Origin: Bacillota bacterium
Lineage (GTDB): Bacteria; Bacillota; Desulfotomaculia; Desulfotomaculales; VENG01
Length of the DNA stretch: 64,000 bases
Assembly: GCA_009711705.1 (NCBI GenBank)
Contig: VENG01000020.1
Span: 1-64,000, forward strand
Reading direction: 5' to 3'
Part shown: positions 18,347 to 27,710 of the stretch, piece by piece
How the letters are laid out: every line of letters begins with the position of its first letter
How positions within the stretch are numbered: the stretch's first letter is position 1
Position numbers and translations under genes: made by a program
The notes under the pieces: model-generated
Told to the model about the DNA's origin: nothing
What the model saw: the letters and a program-made list of their open reading frames with translations, nothing else
Database searches by the model: none

Positions 18347-20065
18347 TTACACGTCGGTGGAAAGAGAGGGAGCGGGAACAAAGTTTCCGGCTGTTACCAC
18401 ATCGAGGGCTGGACGCACATCTTCTATCTTTTCTTTGGATACTACCAAGGCGCCTTTAATCACTGCTTCAAGTTTTTCCACCGGGATCACTTCCACGCCT
18501 TCTATTTTTTCCAGCAGGGCCTGGTAATTTTCTTTAGGTATATATACCCTGGTAGCACCCGCCTGCCGCGCGGCCTCTACCTTGGCGATAACTCCCCCCA
18601 CCGGCATAACAAAACCTCGTATGGAGACTTCACCTGTCATAGCCACATTGTTATCAACCGGAATGTCTTCTATTGCCGAATAGACCGCCGTAGCAATAGC
18701 TACTCCAGCAGACGGCCCGTCTACCGGAGTTCCGCCTGGGAAATTCACATGCAGGTCATAATCCCGTGGGTCAACACCCATAGTTCGCCTTAAAACTGTT
18801 AGTACATTTTCCACGGAACCTCTGGCCATACTCTTGCGCCGGATGGTTTTTGTCCTGTCACCTAACTCTTCTTCCTCTACAACACCGGTTACAATTAGTT
18901 TTCCCTGCCCGCGGGCAGCCGGTATAGCCCCCACCTCAATTTCCAACAATGCTCCCATATTCGGTCCATAAACGGCCAGGCCATTCACCAAGCCAATTTG
19001 AGGACAGGCCGGTACTTTTTTGTCCGGCCTGGGCACATATCTACCGCTATGAATAACCCACTCAATATCACCCACATTAATGTCATTTCTATCCTCGGTC
19101 ATGGCAATTCCAGCGGCTATTTGGATAATATTAACGGCCTCCCTGCCATTGGTAGCATATTTTTTAATTAATTCCATACCTTTTTCATCGAGGGGGAAGC
19201 CAACCTTTTGGGCGGCATTTTCAGCGATCAATTCTATTTCCTCCGGCAATAGTTGGCGGAAATAGATCTCCAGACAGCGCGATCTTATGGCCGGCGGTAT
19301 TTCTTCCGGTGTCCTTGTAGTGGCGCCAACCAGGCGGAAATCTGCCGGTAGTCCGTTTTGAAATATATCGTGAATATGCCTGGGAATATTAGTATCTTCT
19401 GAACTGTAATAGGCACTTTCTAGAAGTACTTTTCTGTCCTCCATTATTTTTAACATTTTATTGATCTGAATGGGGTGCAACTCACCGATCTCGTCAATAA
19501 AAAGCATGCCTCCGTGAGCCTTGGTGGCGGCACCGGGTTTGGGCTGAGGAATCCCCGCCATACCCATGGCCCCTGCGCCCTGGTAAATTGGGTCATGCAC
19601 GGAACCAATCAGCGGGTCGGCTATTCCTCTTTCGTCAAACCTCGCTGTTGTAGCGTCTACTTCTATGAATTTGGCGTCAGGCTTAAAGGGTGAAATACTA
19701 TTCTTTTTAGCTTCTTCCAATACAAGGCGGGCAGCAGCAGTTTTACCTATTCCTGGCGGACCATATATCAATACGTGCTGCGGGTTAGGCCCACACAGCG
19801 AGGCCCGCATAGCTTTAAGTCCCTCATCTTGCCCAATAATTTCATCGAAACTGGTAGGACGCGTTCTTTCCGCGAGCGGCTCAGTTAGCGAAATAGTGCG
19901 CATATGCCGTAGTTTTTCAAGTTCCTTACGGGATTCCCTTTCCAGTGCAGACTTGTTTCCTTGTTGAGTCTTTAAAAGGTTCCAAAAATAAAGTCCAATT
20001 ATGACGGCAAAAAATACCTGGATAAAAGTTATAAACCCGGCAAGTCCGCCGGACAAGTCTCCCAT
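18347..20065 (-). CDS. lonB: Membrane-anchored ATP-dependent protease LonB
   Basis: This 572-residue sporulation-type Lon protease has one N-terminal membrane helix (about residues 10-30, FITFIQVFFAVIIGLYF). The AAA+ module has GPPGIGKTA and a large sensor/insert region (GGMLFIDEIGELHPIQINKM). The protease domain has Ser in PVDGPSAG and the downstream catalytic Lys. In Bacillus the orthologue is a forespore protein. ATG 20065 is chosen because GAGGAGGA lies upstream; the earlier ATG at 20122 lacks a ribosome site. Confidence 0.94.
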   Translation of the reverse strand: MGDLSGGLAGFITFIQVFFAVIIGLYFWNLLKTQQGNKSALERESRKELEKLRHMRTISLTEPLAERTRPTSFDEIIGQDEGLKAMRASLCGPNPQHVLIYGPPGIGKTAAARLVLEEAKKNSISPFKPDAKFIEVDATTARFDERGIADPLIGSVHDPIYQGAGAMGMAGIPQPKPGAATKAHGGMLFIDEIGELHPIQINKMLKIMEDRKVLLESAYYSSEDTNIPRHIHDIFQNGLPADFRLVGATTRTPEEIPPAIRSRCLEIYFRQLLPEEIELIAENAAQKVGFPLDEKGMELIKKYATNGREAVNIIQIAAGIAMTEDRNDINVGDIEWVIHSGRYVPRPDKKVPACPQIGLVNGLAVYGPNMGALLEIEVGAIPAARGQGKLIVTGVVEEEELGDRTKTIRRKSMARGSVENVLTVLRRTMGVDPRDYDLHVNFPGGTPVDGPSAGVAIATAVYSAIEDIPVDNNVAMTGEVSIRGFVMPVGGVIAKVEAARQAGATRVYIPKENYQALLEKIEGVEVIPVEKLEAVIKGALVVSKEKIEDVRPALDVVTAGNFVPAPSLSTDV

Positions 20066-20438
20066 GGCAAAATCCTCCTCGCGATTATTGTCGAAAAAAT
20101 GATAAAAAGTATTGCTTGTCACACATTTTTTGTTTATAGTATTTGTAACATTTCCATTTTTTATCCCTTTCAGACCATTCGGGCTTTGTTTTTAACCAGT
20201 TAACCGTTCCATATGAATTTTCAGAATAGCCACTAAAGGATGTATACAGGCCGTTAGTACAACAAATTTAGTGGTTCGCAGAGTTTCCATTAACAATGGT
20301 ATAATTAACTATTATGCTAATTGCAAGGGAAATTGTTTAAATAATAGTTTAATTCAGACTGGGAGGTGATAAAAGACCCTAGATCAATTGGGAAAAGGAG
20401 TTATAAAGATTTTGCAAAAATTATAGGGAGGGATTAGT
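20066..20438. other. Divergent intergenic region lonB/acetate transporter
   Basis: This gap holds the promoters of two divergent genes. A TATAAT at 20300-20305 reads rightward but has no good -35 box. No gene or strong dyad was recognised. Confidence 0.4.
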
Positions 20439-21038
20439 TTGTCAGAACAGAACAAGGTTTATAACATCAATGAAACGGCTACCATCGCCGACCCCGGTCC
20501 GTTAGGATTAGCCTGTTTCGCACTTACCACTTTTTGTCTCAGTCTCGTCAACGCTGGAATTGTTAATGCACAAGCCGAAATGATAGTACTCATGCTGGCC
20601 TTGGTTTACGGCGGAACCGTCCAAATCTTTGCCGGCATGTGGGAATTTAAAAAGAACAATGTTTTCGGTGCTACAGCTTTCTCTTCATACGGTTCCTTCT
20701 GGGTAGCTTTTGCCCTTTATGTTCTCGGTGCTAGCTCCTTTGGCTGGTTTGAAGCCAACGGTGCCGCAGTAGCCATGTTCCTAATTGGATGGACCATTTT
20801 TACAGCATATATGTGGATTGGAACATTTGCTTTAAATAACGGTCTTCTGGTCACATTCACATTGCTTCTTATTACCTTCATACTGCTAGACATCGGACAC
20901 GTTTCAAATCCTATTTTTAATAAGTTTGGCGGCTATTTTGGCCTTGCCACTGCTTTCTCAGCTTGGTACTGTTCAGCTGCAGGAATTTTAAATACGGTTT
21001 ATAAAAGAGCGGTTCTTCCCATGGGACCAAGGCAATAA
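20439..21038 (+). CDS. GPR1/FUN34/YaaH (SatP-type) acetate/succinate transporter
   Basis: This 199-residue protein has six membrane helices and the family N-terminal signature here written DPGPLGLACFALTTF (NPxPLGL-like, near residue 19). The family moves acetate and succinate across the cytoplasmic membrane. The TTG start follows AGGGAGGG. It is followed by a strong GC-rich hairpin terminator. It lies between the cobalt transport genes and lonB, and interrupts the usual clpX-lonB order. Acetate exchange fits an anaerobe that makes or uses acetate. Confidence 0.93.
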   Translation: MSEQNKVYNINETATIADPGPLGLACFALTTFCLSLVNAGIVNAQAEMIVLMLALVYGGTVQIFAGMWEFKKNNVFGATAFSSYGSFWVAFALYVLGASSFGWFEANGAAVAMFLIGWTIFTAYMWIGTFALNNGLLVTFTLLLITFILLDIGHVSNPIFNKFGGYFGLATAFSAWYCSAAGILNTVYKRAVLPMGPRQ

Positions 21039-21056
21039 TATAATTTATTTTACAAG

Positions 21057-21160
21057 AAAAGCGCGCGCTAAATCAGTTCCCTTAGCGCGCGCTTTTCAGT
21101 ACTTTTTTTCCTTTGTCCTTGCCATTTATATGGCAAGGTATACTTTCCTAAAGTGTAAAG
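21057..21160. repeat. Two-hairpin repeat (terminator module), copy 1
   Basis: A GCGCGCGCTAA/TTAGCGCGCGC hairpin (21061-21092) followed by CAGTAC and a T run ends the transporter transcript. About 30 bp later comes CTTGCCATTTATATGGCAAG, then CTAAAGTG. The same order, with the same loop AATCAGTTCCCTT, is found at 32892-32991, and a decayed first hairpin is at 56060-56110. Confidence 0.75.
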
Positions 21161-21194
21161 AAGAACCCGATTCATATGAATCGGGTTCTTCTTT
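21157..21194. terminator. Perfect 38-bp palindrome, bidirectional terminator
   Basis: AAAGAAGAACCCGATTCAT and its exact inverse form a hairpin between the convergent transporter and MoaD-like genes. It is flanked by T-rich runs on both strands. Confidence 0.85.
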
Positions 21195-21229
21195 CTTCTG
21201 TAAACACATGTATACATCGCAAACACCGG

Positions 21230-21538
21230 TTAACTGGTTTCTTTTTGCTGGTCAGATCCTTTAACTATGCCCAGTATCACTCTGTAAGGACCCGGTGTGC
21301 CTGGAGGAACAAAGGCTATCCGGTCTCCAGGCCTGACCATTCCCTGGTCCAAAGTTTGGGCCGTACCATTAATAAATACAGCTTCTATTTTATCCAAAGG
21401 TAGATCCAACTTTTGGGCCAGTTCAGAAGCTGAACACTCTGTGTCCAACTGTAGACGTAATGGGAACGGCCATTCTCTCTCCTCAAACAACTCTTTTAAA
21501 AACGAAAAAGCCCTTACTTCCACCTCATTATTGTCCAC
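21230..21538 (-). CDS. MoaD/ThiS-like ubiquitin-fold protein without GG end
   Basis: This 102-residue protein has the beta-grasp pattern of MoaD/ThiS sulfur carriers (VEVRAFSFLKELF, ASELAQKLDLPLDKIEAVFING). Its PGDRIAFVPPGTPGPYRVIL continues past the point where carriers end in Gly-Gly, so it cannot act by the usual C-terminal thiocarboxylate. It is the last gene of the cobalt transport operon, 26 nt after cbiO. The role is unknown. Confidence 0.7.
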   Translation of the reverse strand: MDNNEVEVRAFSFLKELFEEREWPFPLRLQLDTECSASELAQKLDLPLDKIEAVFINGTAQTLDQGMVRPGDRIAFVPPGTPGPYRVILGIVKGSDQQKETS

Positions 21539-21564
21539 AACTAATCACTCCCGGAAGAATATAT

Positions 21565-22449
21565 TTACTCCATAGCGCTCACTTTTGGCATTATGGGTAC
21601 TTCTACCTTTTTACCGGCTTGATTGATTAAACTGAATAGCTCATCTTTGGTACGGGGAGGGGAGATATGTTCCACCAGCCAACCCTTTTTTCTTAATTCT
21701 TTGTAAACATCCAGCATCCAGGGAGATGTAAGGTCGTTCTCTTGCAGCACACTTTGATTTGCAAAGACCTTTTCAGGTCTTCCCTCACATGTAATTTGCC
21801 CCTGGTTCATAACCAATACCCGGTCTGCCCAAGAATAAGCAAAATCCACGTCGTGGGTAGATATAATTATGGTTATTCCTTCTTTGTTAATTCTATCAAA
21901 CAACTCTGTCATCTGAACAATTAGCTTAGGATCCAGCCCGGCAGTGGGTTCGTCCAATATAAGTACCCGCGGACGCATAGCTAGAACACCTGCTATGGAA
22001 ACCCGCTTTTTTTGCCCGTAGCTTAAAAAGTGTACAGGCCTGTGTTTAAATTCGTTTACACTGGTTGCTTCCATGGCAGCGTTTACCCTTTGCATTACTT
22101 CTTGTTTAGACAGACCTAGATTTAAAGGTCCAAAGGAAATCTCCTGCAGCACGTTAGAAGAAAAAATTTGGCTGTCCGGGTCCTGAAAAACAACACCCAC
22201 ACTTCGCCTCAACTGCATCAGAGAACGGCTGTCATAGCCGACCTCTTTGCCGTCAAATATAACTTTTCCTTTTTCGGGCCGCAGAATTCCGTTCAAGTGC
22301 AGAAACAACGTAGACTTGCCTGCACCGTTAGCTCCTAAAACAGCTATCTTGTGCCCCTTTTCAATGTCCAGATTAATACCCCTCAGAGCTGTTGTTCCAT
22401 CCGGGTAACCAAACTGTAAATCTCTGGCTCCAATTATGCAATCAATCAA
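21565..22449 (-). CDS. cbiO: Cobalt ECF-type transporter ATPase CbiO
   Basis: This 294-residue ABC ATPase powers the CbiMNQO cobalt importer at the inner face of the membrane. Walker A GANGAGKST is at residues 39-47. Further along are a Q-loop (VFQDPDSQIF), the signature LSYGQKKRV and Walker B VLILDEPTAGLDP. Its start overlaps the cbiQ stop by 4 nt. Confidence 0.96.
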   Translation of the reverse strand: MIDCIIGARDLQFGYPDGTTALRGINLDIEKGHKIAVLGANGAGKSTLFLHLNGILRPEKGKVIFDGKEVGYDSRSLMQLRRSVGVVFQDPDSQIFSSNVLQEISFGPLNLGLSKQEVMQRVNAAMEATSVNEFKHRPVHFLSYGQKKRVSIAGVLAMRPRVLILDEPTAGLDPKLIVQMTELFDRINKEGITIIISTHDVDFAYSWADRVLVMNQGQITCEGRPEKVFANQSVLQENDLTSPWMLDVYKELRKKGWLVEHISPPRTKDELFSLINQAGKKVEVPIMPKVSAME

Positions 22450-23228
22450 AACAAATTACCCCCGTGCAGCTGAGATAGTATTATAAAGGCGATATCCGTT
22501 ACTCCAATAAACATTATGTTCCTTTTGGATACAGTATACTCTGGTTCCAGGACACTTAAATCCCCTTTATAACACCGGGACATCAACGTCACAGATAAAT
22601 TATCAGCCTGGCGATACGCCTTCACAAAAAGGTTGGTTACCAGCTGGCTAATGGACGAATAGCCACGTGACAAAGAACTATAGCCCAAGCGAGATGACTG
22701 CGCTGTGTACATCTGTCCTGCTGTATCCATAAGCACAAAAATGAACCGGTATATAAGGCTCATCAACTCAATAATCACAGTTGGAACGCGCAGTCTTTTT
22801 AAAACCATTATAATTTCAACCATGGGAGTAGTCAAAGATAAAAAATATAGGCACGATACAGCTGACAAAGATTTTACAAACAAGTTACCGGCCAAGATCA
22901 AACTGCCGGCAGTTACTCCCAGGGTAAAAGCCCCCACGGTGAAAGAGTACAAAAAATATGCTTCTGTTCCACCCACGGAAACCGCCACGGTAATGACGCC
23001 AATTACCAGGAAGGTCATGGGGACAATCATTAGTTTGAGATAAAATCCCATAGGTATCCCTGCACGTATAACCACAACTCCGGCCATGGTCAAAATAACG
23101 GTCAGGGAAGTAATCATGTCCGATGCACTTAAGCAAATAATTAAAGTAACCATAGAGAAGGCAAATTTCTCTGCCGGGTGAGAGGTACTTAACCCGTTTT
23201 TGTATGCATATCTGTCTATGGGTAACAT
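22446..23228 (-). CDS. cbiQ: Cobalt ECF transporter T component CbiQ
   Basis: This 260-residue membrane protein has about six helices and the coupling motifs ARG-type of T components (SSRLGYSSLSRG, MSRCYKGD). It connects the CbiM/CbiN substrate part to the CbiO ATPase. ATG 23228 (MLPIDRYAYK) is preferred: the longer in-frame start would overlap cbiN heavily, and a purine-rich AGAGAGAGGA precedes this region. It ends in a 4-nt overlap with cbiO. Confidence 0.92.
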   Translation of the reverse strand: MLPIDRYAYKNGLSTSHPAEKFAFSMVTLIICLSASDMITSLTVILTMAGVVVIRAGIPMGFYLKLMIVPMTFLVIGVITVAVSVGGTEAYFLYSFTVGAFTLGVTAGSLILAGNLFVKSLSAVSCLYFLSLTTPMVEIIMVLKRLRVPTVIIELMSLIYRFIFVLMDTAGQMYTAQSSRLGYSSLSRGYSSISQLVTNLFVKAYRQADNLSVTLMSRCYKGDLSVLEPEYTVSKRNIMFIGVTDIAFIILSQLHGGNLF

Positions 23229-23238
23229 GGGAAAAAAA

Positions 23239-23550
23239 TCAATCCTCTCTCTTTCTCCGCCCTTTAAAATACCCCAAACAATAGCCAATAAACCCCGCAC
23301 CCAAGGCTCCTTGCACAACAAAGAGTAAGCTTTCAACCTCTCCGCTGGGCGGCTCCCAGATGCTTTCCAACCATGGTGTATAACCTGGTGAGATTTCATT
23401 TATTACCGCTTCTGCTTTACCATCCGCCCCGCCAAAGTCCGCTCCTTTGCTGGTAAATAGGGGGATAACGGCTAAGGCCACCACCAGTGCCAGTAAAAGC
23501 ATGTTTTTCATTAGAAATTTGTTGCCCCGGCCAGTTTGTGCCCGGCTCAT
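23239..23550 (-). CDS. cbiN: Cobalt transporter auxiliary subunit CbiN
   Basis: This 103-residue protein has two membrane helices (about residues 15-33 and 76-95). Between them is the hallmark extracytoplasmic loop with [12 protein letters not shown] and [16 protein letters not shown]. CbiN is required with CbiM for cobalt uptake. It overlaps cbiM by 4 nt, and cbiQ starts 10 nt after its stop. Confidence 0.96.
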   Translation of the reverse strand: MSRAQTGRGNKFLMKNMLLLALVVALAVIPLFTSKGADFGGADGKAEAVINEISPGYTPWLESIWEPPSGEVESLLFVVQGALGAGFIGYCLGYFKGRRKRED

Positions 23551-24308
23551 AATTTCGCCTCCTTGGAACTGATATTAAACTGTAACTGTTTCAGTTCTTC
23601 TTTGGCATAAGCAGACACCAAATTAAGCACCAGCACAGTAAGAAGCCCCTCACTGACAGCCAGCGGGATTTGAGTAACTGCAAATACAGATGCAAATTTA
23701 GTAAATGACATCACTACCCCACCTTGCCCGGCAGGAAAAGCGAGGGCTAACTGAGCAGAGGTAATAATATAAGTAAATAAATTTCCAAGGCCGGCACCCA
23801 AAAAGACCGAAAGCCATTGAGGCGCCCCAAGCTTCTGGACCCCCTTAAAAACTCCGTAGGCCACCAGAGGTCCGGCCACAGCCATGGCAAAAGCATTGGC
23901 ACCCAATGTGGATAGGCCGCCATGGGCCAATAGCAATGCCTGAAATATTAGCACAATGGTACCCAGTATAGTCATAACGGTGGGCCCGAACATAATGGCT
24001 CCTAATCCTACCCCGGTAAGGTGAGAGGAACTTCCCGTAACAGAGGGGATCTTAAGAGCAGAAAGTACAAACACAAATGCTCCTACCAAGCCCAGAAGCA
24101 TCTTCAGCCGGGGGTTATACGCATTCATCTTATTGATTGACCGCATGCCGATGACCAGAAAAGGTAGCGTAACTAGTACCCAGAAAGCCGCCCAGCCTGC
24201 AGGTAAAAACCCCTCCATAATATGCATGGCATAGGCTGGCTTCGGTATAGTTAACAGCAAAGCAAACAAGTAAACACACAACAGAAAAGTTCGCTTAATT
24301 GTCTTCAA
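23547..24308 (-). CDS. cbiM: Cobalt ECF transporter substrate component CbiM
   Basis: This protein has about 253 residues, with a signal peptide ending PKPAYA before the mature N-terminus MHIMEGFLP. Cobalt is coordinated there by the N-terminal amine and the conserved His residues. Several membrane helices follow, with [16 protein letters not shown] in the middle. The TTG at 24308 fits best with GAAGGTGA 10 nt upstream; a GTG at 24320 lies inside that ribosome site. The gene follows cbiJ in the operon behind the B12 riboswitch. Confidence 0.94.
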   Translation of the reverse strand: MKTIKRTFLLCVYLFALLLTIPKPAYAMHIMEGFLPAGWAAFWVLVTLPFLVIGMRSINKMNAYNPRLKMLLGLVGAFVFVLSALKIPSVTGSSSHLTGVGLGAIMFGPTVMTILGTIVLIFQALLLAHGGLSTLGANAFAMAVAGPLVAYGVFKGVQKLGAPQWLSVFLGAGLGNLFTYIITSAQLALAFPAGQGGVVMSFTKFASVFAVTQIPLAVSEGLLTVLVLNLVSAYAKEELKQLQFNISSKEAKL

Positions 24309-24340
24309 TTGAATAATCACCTTCCCGATTCATTTACAGT

Positions 24341-25108
24341 TTAAATAGCGCTTACTTCGGACAGGAAAACCAGTATTTCCCTCCATGAATAAACCGGTCC
24401 ATTATTTTTTTGCTTTATAATAACCACAGGTATCTTTAAGGCAAGGGCAGCGGACAGCTTATTATCAGTTCCGCCGGCCTTTCCACTGTCTTTTGTAACT
24501 ACCACTGAAGCTCGATACATCTTAAACAGGGCTTTATTTACCTGTTTTGAAAATGGGCCCTGCATGGCAACTATATCCTTGGGCTTGATACCCATATCCT
24601 GACACTTCCTGATCACCCTGTGTTCGGGTAAAACCCGTACCACCAAACGTACACCAAAGTCATTTTTTACCCGTAAAAAGGGTTCCACCCCGTTACTGCC
24701 GGTAGTAAGAAATATGCACTTGCCCAGTAGGGCAGCCTTTTCAGCCGCCTGCTCTGCTGAATATACGTAATTGATCAGATCATTCTTCTGAACCTCAGTT
24801 TCTTCCCGGCCTACACGGTAAAAAGGAATGCCGTAATTGTCACATACATCAACATAAGGGTCTGGTGTTTCCCGATGACTGTCTGATGAAAAGGGATGCC
24901 TGGCATCCACTAAACCCCGGACATTGTTCTTTTGGAACCATGCCGAAAGTTCAAGAAATGGTATTTCATCCAGGACCATAGCACCGTCCTCCAACGCCAG
25001 TTCTTTGCCGTATTCACTGGCCGGGATTACTCCCACTTGTTGTCCTTTATCAACCAAGTGGCGAACGAGTTTACGTCCATCACCGGTACCACCCAATATG
25101 ATTATCAA
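24341..25108 (-). CDS. cbiJ: Cobalt-precorrin-6A reductase CbiJ/CobK
   Basis: This enzyme of about 255 residues reduces (cobalt-)precorrin-6A with NAD(P)H in B12 ring synthesis. The N-terminal IIILGGTGDGRKLV binds nucleotide, DARHPFSSDSH is a family motif, and the C-terminus has VVTKDSGKAGGTDNKL. The TTG at 25108 is preferred because AGGTGA lies 8 nt upstream and it overlaps the stop of a short leader frame (TTGA). An in-frame TTG at 25126 is the alternative. It heads the riboswitch-controlled cobalt operon. Confidence 0.93.
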   Translation of the reverse strand: MIIILGGTGDGRKLVRHLVDKGQQVGVIPASEYGKELALEDGAMVLDEIPFLELSAWFQKNNVRGLVDARHPFSSDSHRETPDPYVDVCDNYGIPFYRVGREETEVQKNDLINYVYSAEQAAEKAALLGKCIFLTTGSNGVEPFLRVKNDFGVRLVVRVLPEHRVIRKCQDMGIKPKDIVAMQGPFSKQVNKALFKMYRASVVVTKDSGKAGGTDNKLSAALALKIPVVIIKQKNNGPVYSWREILVFLSEVSAI

Positions 25109-25188
25109 TATCGTTTCACCTGCCAAATATGATCAAAGAAAAACCCCGGATTACCGGGGATAATTGTTAACCCAAAATTAGGCCACAT
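25105..25188 (-). CDS. Possible 27-residue leader peptide coupled to cbiJ
   Basis: A GGGGGTG 6 nt before an ATG opens a frame that begins MWPNFGLTIIPGN and ends WQVKRY. It crosses a terminator-like hairpin, and its TGA overlaps the cbiJ TTG start (TTGA). The arrangement would couple translation of cbiJ to this frame. No homologue is known to me, so it may be fortuitous. Confidence 0.35.
   Translation of the reverse strand: MWPNFGLTIIPGNPGFFFDHIWQVKRY
25137..25165 (-). terminator. Terminator-like hairpin directly before cbiJ
   Basis: CCCCGGTAATCCGGGG followed by TTTTTC on the minus strand, about 30 nt before the cbiJ start. It is a second possible attenuation point in the leader. Confidence 0.65.
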
Positions 25189-25445
25189 CTAACCACCCCC
25201 TAATGCCAATACATATTAGTGGTAAGTTAGACAGGCCTAACCCGCTGCAAAGAAATATTGTATCCAAGTTGGTATCACCCTTTTGAATACCTTATCTAAA
25301 ACAACGAAAAACTAGGTCCAGGTTTTCAGCTGAGACTTCTCGAGCCACAGCACCTGTCACATTTTTTATTTTTAAGACTAAAACAAAGAAAGATACCCTG
25401 GAGTATAACACCCACCGCACCAGGGAGTATGGGGTTAATTAATAA

Positions 25446-25485
25446 TAATTAAAAACACCCCACTCACCAAAGAGCCGGGGTGTTT
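25446..25485 (-). terminator. Terminator of the cobalamin riboswitch
   Basis: AAACACCCC pairs with GGGGTGTTT and is followed by TTAATTATT on the minus strand, about 55 nt after the riboswitch end. This fits transcription termination in the B12-bound state. Confidence 0.75.
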
Positions 25486-25539
25486 ACATACTTAAATTAC
25501 CCGCGCTACCCTCTCCTTGGGAGGTTACTATGCACATAA

Positions 25540-25700
25540 CTCTTCAGGCAGGTTTCCTGACTTATGAGTCATTGTATACTTCCGCCTTCCCGTTCGCTTA
25601 GCAACCGAACAGTGGCACTCTGGAAGATACTCATCATTTACAGTGGCCGGACCGCCCAGGACTCACACCTGGTTCCCTATTATCCCCTGCAAGGGGCACC
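25540..25700 (-). promoter_or_regulatory. Cobalamin (B12) riboswitch
   Basis: The minus strand reads GGTGCCCCTTGCAGGGG, then GGGAACCAGGTGTGAGTCC, then GGGCGGTCCGGCCACTGTAA, and ends with the B12 box AGTCAGGAAACCTGCC (25562-25547). The order and conserved parts match the cobalamin riboswitch. It lies between clpX and cbiJ, and should lower expression of the cobalt uptake operon when adenosylcobalamin is plentiful. About 430 nt separate it from cbiJ; that leader has two terminator-like hairpins and a GC-rich stem near 25395-25430. Confidence 0.95.
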
Positions 25701-25777
25701 TAAAGATTAATTCAATTAAGATACCGATATTTGATTTCATTTTAACATAAAATTCACACTTTGTCCATGATAAAGGT

Positions 25778-25810
25778 AAAAGACCCACAAATTTACTTTG
25801 TGGGTCTTTT
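25778..25810 (-). terminator. Terminator of the tig-clpP-clpX operon
   Basis: AAAAGACCCACAAA pairs with TTTGTGGGTCTTTT directly after the clpX stop, with T runs on both strands. Confidence 0.9.
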
Positions 25811-25819
25811 AAGGCGCTA

Positions 25820-27070
25820 TTATGCTGATTCTTCTTTCTTTTTCTTGCGGTCAACAGAAATAATAATGGGCTTATCTTTCTTTTCAATAGCATCCTGGGT
25901 GATAGCACACTTGGCTATATCATCCCGTGAGGGCAGGTCGTACATAATATCCAACATCACTTCTTCTAAAATGGCCCTTAAGCCGCGGGCACCGGTGGCA
26001 CGCCGCATAGCCTCTCGAGCTACTGCCCCAAGTGCATCTTGCTGGAATTCCAAGCCCACACCGTCAAGTTCAAACAGTTTTTCATACTGTTTAACCAAAG
26101 CATTTCTGGGCTCTGTGAGAATGCGAACCAAGGCCTCCTCATCCAGGGCCTCAATAGTAACAATAACAGGTAAGCGCCCGACAAACTCAGGAATAAGACC
26201 ATATTTTAACAAGTCTTCCGGTAGTATACGCTTTAGAATTTGTCCTATATTTTGTTCCTGCTTGGGCTTAATTTCCGCCCCAAATCCCATTGCCTTTTTT
26301 CCAATGCGGTTTTCGATAAGCTTTTCTATCCCGTCAAAGGCACCACCACAAATAAATAAAATGTTGGTGGTATCAAGCTGGATAAATTCCTGATGAGGAT
26401 GCTTGCGTCCACCTTGAGGCGGCACACTGGCCACCGTACCTTCAAGTATTTTCAGCAATGCCTGCTGAACGCCTTCACCGGAAACATCCCGGGTTATCGA
26501 AGGGTTTTCAGACTTACGGGCAATTTTATCAATCTCATCAATATAAATGATACCCTTCTCGGCCTTTTCAACATCATAATCAGCCGCCTGGATAAGTTTG
26601 AGCAGTATATTTTCTACATCCTCACCCACGTACCCGGCTTCGGTAAGTGATGTTGCATCGGCAATGGCAAAGGGAACATTCAATAGCCGTGCCAATGTTT
26701 GTGCAAGTAATGTTTTACCACAACCGGTAGGACCCATCATTACAATGTTGCTTTTTTGGAGCTCTACATCGTCAATTTTTCCGCCCAGGTTAATTCTTTT
26801 GTAATGGTTATAAACCGCTACCGCCAAGTTTTTCTTAGCGTCCTCCTGACCAATTACATATTGGTCAAGAATGTCTTTAATTTCCTGCGGCTTCGGTATA
26901 TCACCTAGCTCCAGCCCGACATCTTCTCCTAGTTCTTCCTCAATAATTTCGTTGCAAAGTTCAATACACTCATCACAAATATATACTCCCGGCCCGGCAA
27001 CTAGTTTCTTCACCTGGTCTTGCAGCTTTCCACAAAAGGAACACTTTAATTGACCTTTTTCATTAAACAT
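25820..27070 (-). CDS. clpX: ClpX, ATP-dependent unfoldase
   Basis: This 416-residue AAA+ unfoldase feeds substrates to ClpP. The N-terminal zinc finger has CSFCGK and CDECIELC. Walker A is GPTGCGKT (near residue 112), Walker [11 protein letters not shown], and [11 protein letters not shown] lies in the sensor-2 region. It is 15 nt downstream of clpP in the tig-clpP-clpX operon and ends at a strong terminator. Confidence 0.98.
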   Translation of the reverse strand: MFNEKGQLKCSFCGKLQDQVKKLVAGPGVYICDECIELCNEIIEEELGEDVGLELGDIPKPQEIKDILDQYVIGQEDAKKNLAVAVYNHYKRINLGGKIDDVELQKSNIVMMGPTGCGKTLLAQTLARLLNVPFAIADATSLTEAGYVGEDVENILLKLIQAADYDVEKAEKGIIYIDEIDKIARKSENPSITRDVSGEGVQQALLKILEGTVASVPPQGGRKHPHQEFIQLDTTNILFICGGAFDGIEKLIENRIGKKAMGFGAEIKPKQEQNIGQILKRILPEDLLKYGLIPEFVGRLPVIVTIEALDEEALVRILTEPRNALVKQYEKLFELDGVGLEFQQDALGAVAREAMRRATGARGLRAILEEVMLDIMYDLPSRDDIAKCAITQDAIEKKDKPIIISVDRKKKKEESA

Positions 27071-27085
27071 AAAATTCCACCTCTT

Positions 27086-27679
27086 TTAGCTTTGCTTACG
27101 CACCTGGAATACCTCATCCACGATGCCGTATTGCTTCGCATCTTCGGCTGACATGAAGAAATCCCTTTCCGTATCCCGGGCCACAGTCTCCAACGGCTGA
27201 CCGGTGTGCTTAGACAGCAGATCGTTCAGAATAGACTTCATACGCAATATTTCCTTGGCATGAATGTCAATATCAGTTGCCTGCCCTTGAACACCCCCCA
27301 AAGGCTGATGAATCATAATGCGGGCATATGGTAATGCAAAGCGTTTACCCTTTTCTCCAGCCGCCAGCAGGAAAGAACCCATACTTGCAGCCTGACCCAT
27401 ACATATGGTGGAAACCGGTGGTTTTATATATTGCATTGTATCATAAATGGCCATCCCAGCAGTTACAATTCCACCCGGGGAATTGAGATAAAGGTGTACG
27501 TCCTTTTCCGGGTCCTCAGCCTCCAGGAACAGAAGCTGGGCGATAACTAGATTGGCAACGTTATCGTCAATGGGACCGCCGATGAAAATAATCCTGTCCT
27601 TCAACAGCCGGGAATATATGTCGTAGGCACGCTCTCCTCTATTACTTTGTTCAACAACAATGGGTACTAAATTTGACAC
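27086..27679 (-). CDS. clpP: ClpP protease subunit
   Basis: This is a 197-residue serine peptidase that forms the double heptamer partner of ClpX. The catalytic triad is Ser99 (GQAASMGS), His124 (RIMIHQP) and Asp173 (ERDFFMS). The start is GTG at 27679 with AAAGGAGGG upstream. It sits 31 nt after tig. Confidence 0.98.
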   Translation of the reverse strand: MSNLVPIVVEQSNRGERAYDIYSRLLKDRIIFIGGPIDDNVANLVIAQLLFLEAEDPEKDVHLYLNSPGGIVTAGMAIYDTMQYIKPPVSTICMGQAASMGSFLLAAGEKGKRFALPYARIMIHQPLGGVQGQATDIDIHAKEILRMKSILNDLLSKHTGQPLETVARDTERDFFMSAEDAKQYGIVDEVFQVRKQS

Positions 27680-27710
27680 ATAAATTCCCTCCTTTTATTC
27701 ATAATTAAAT

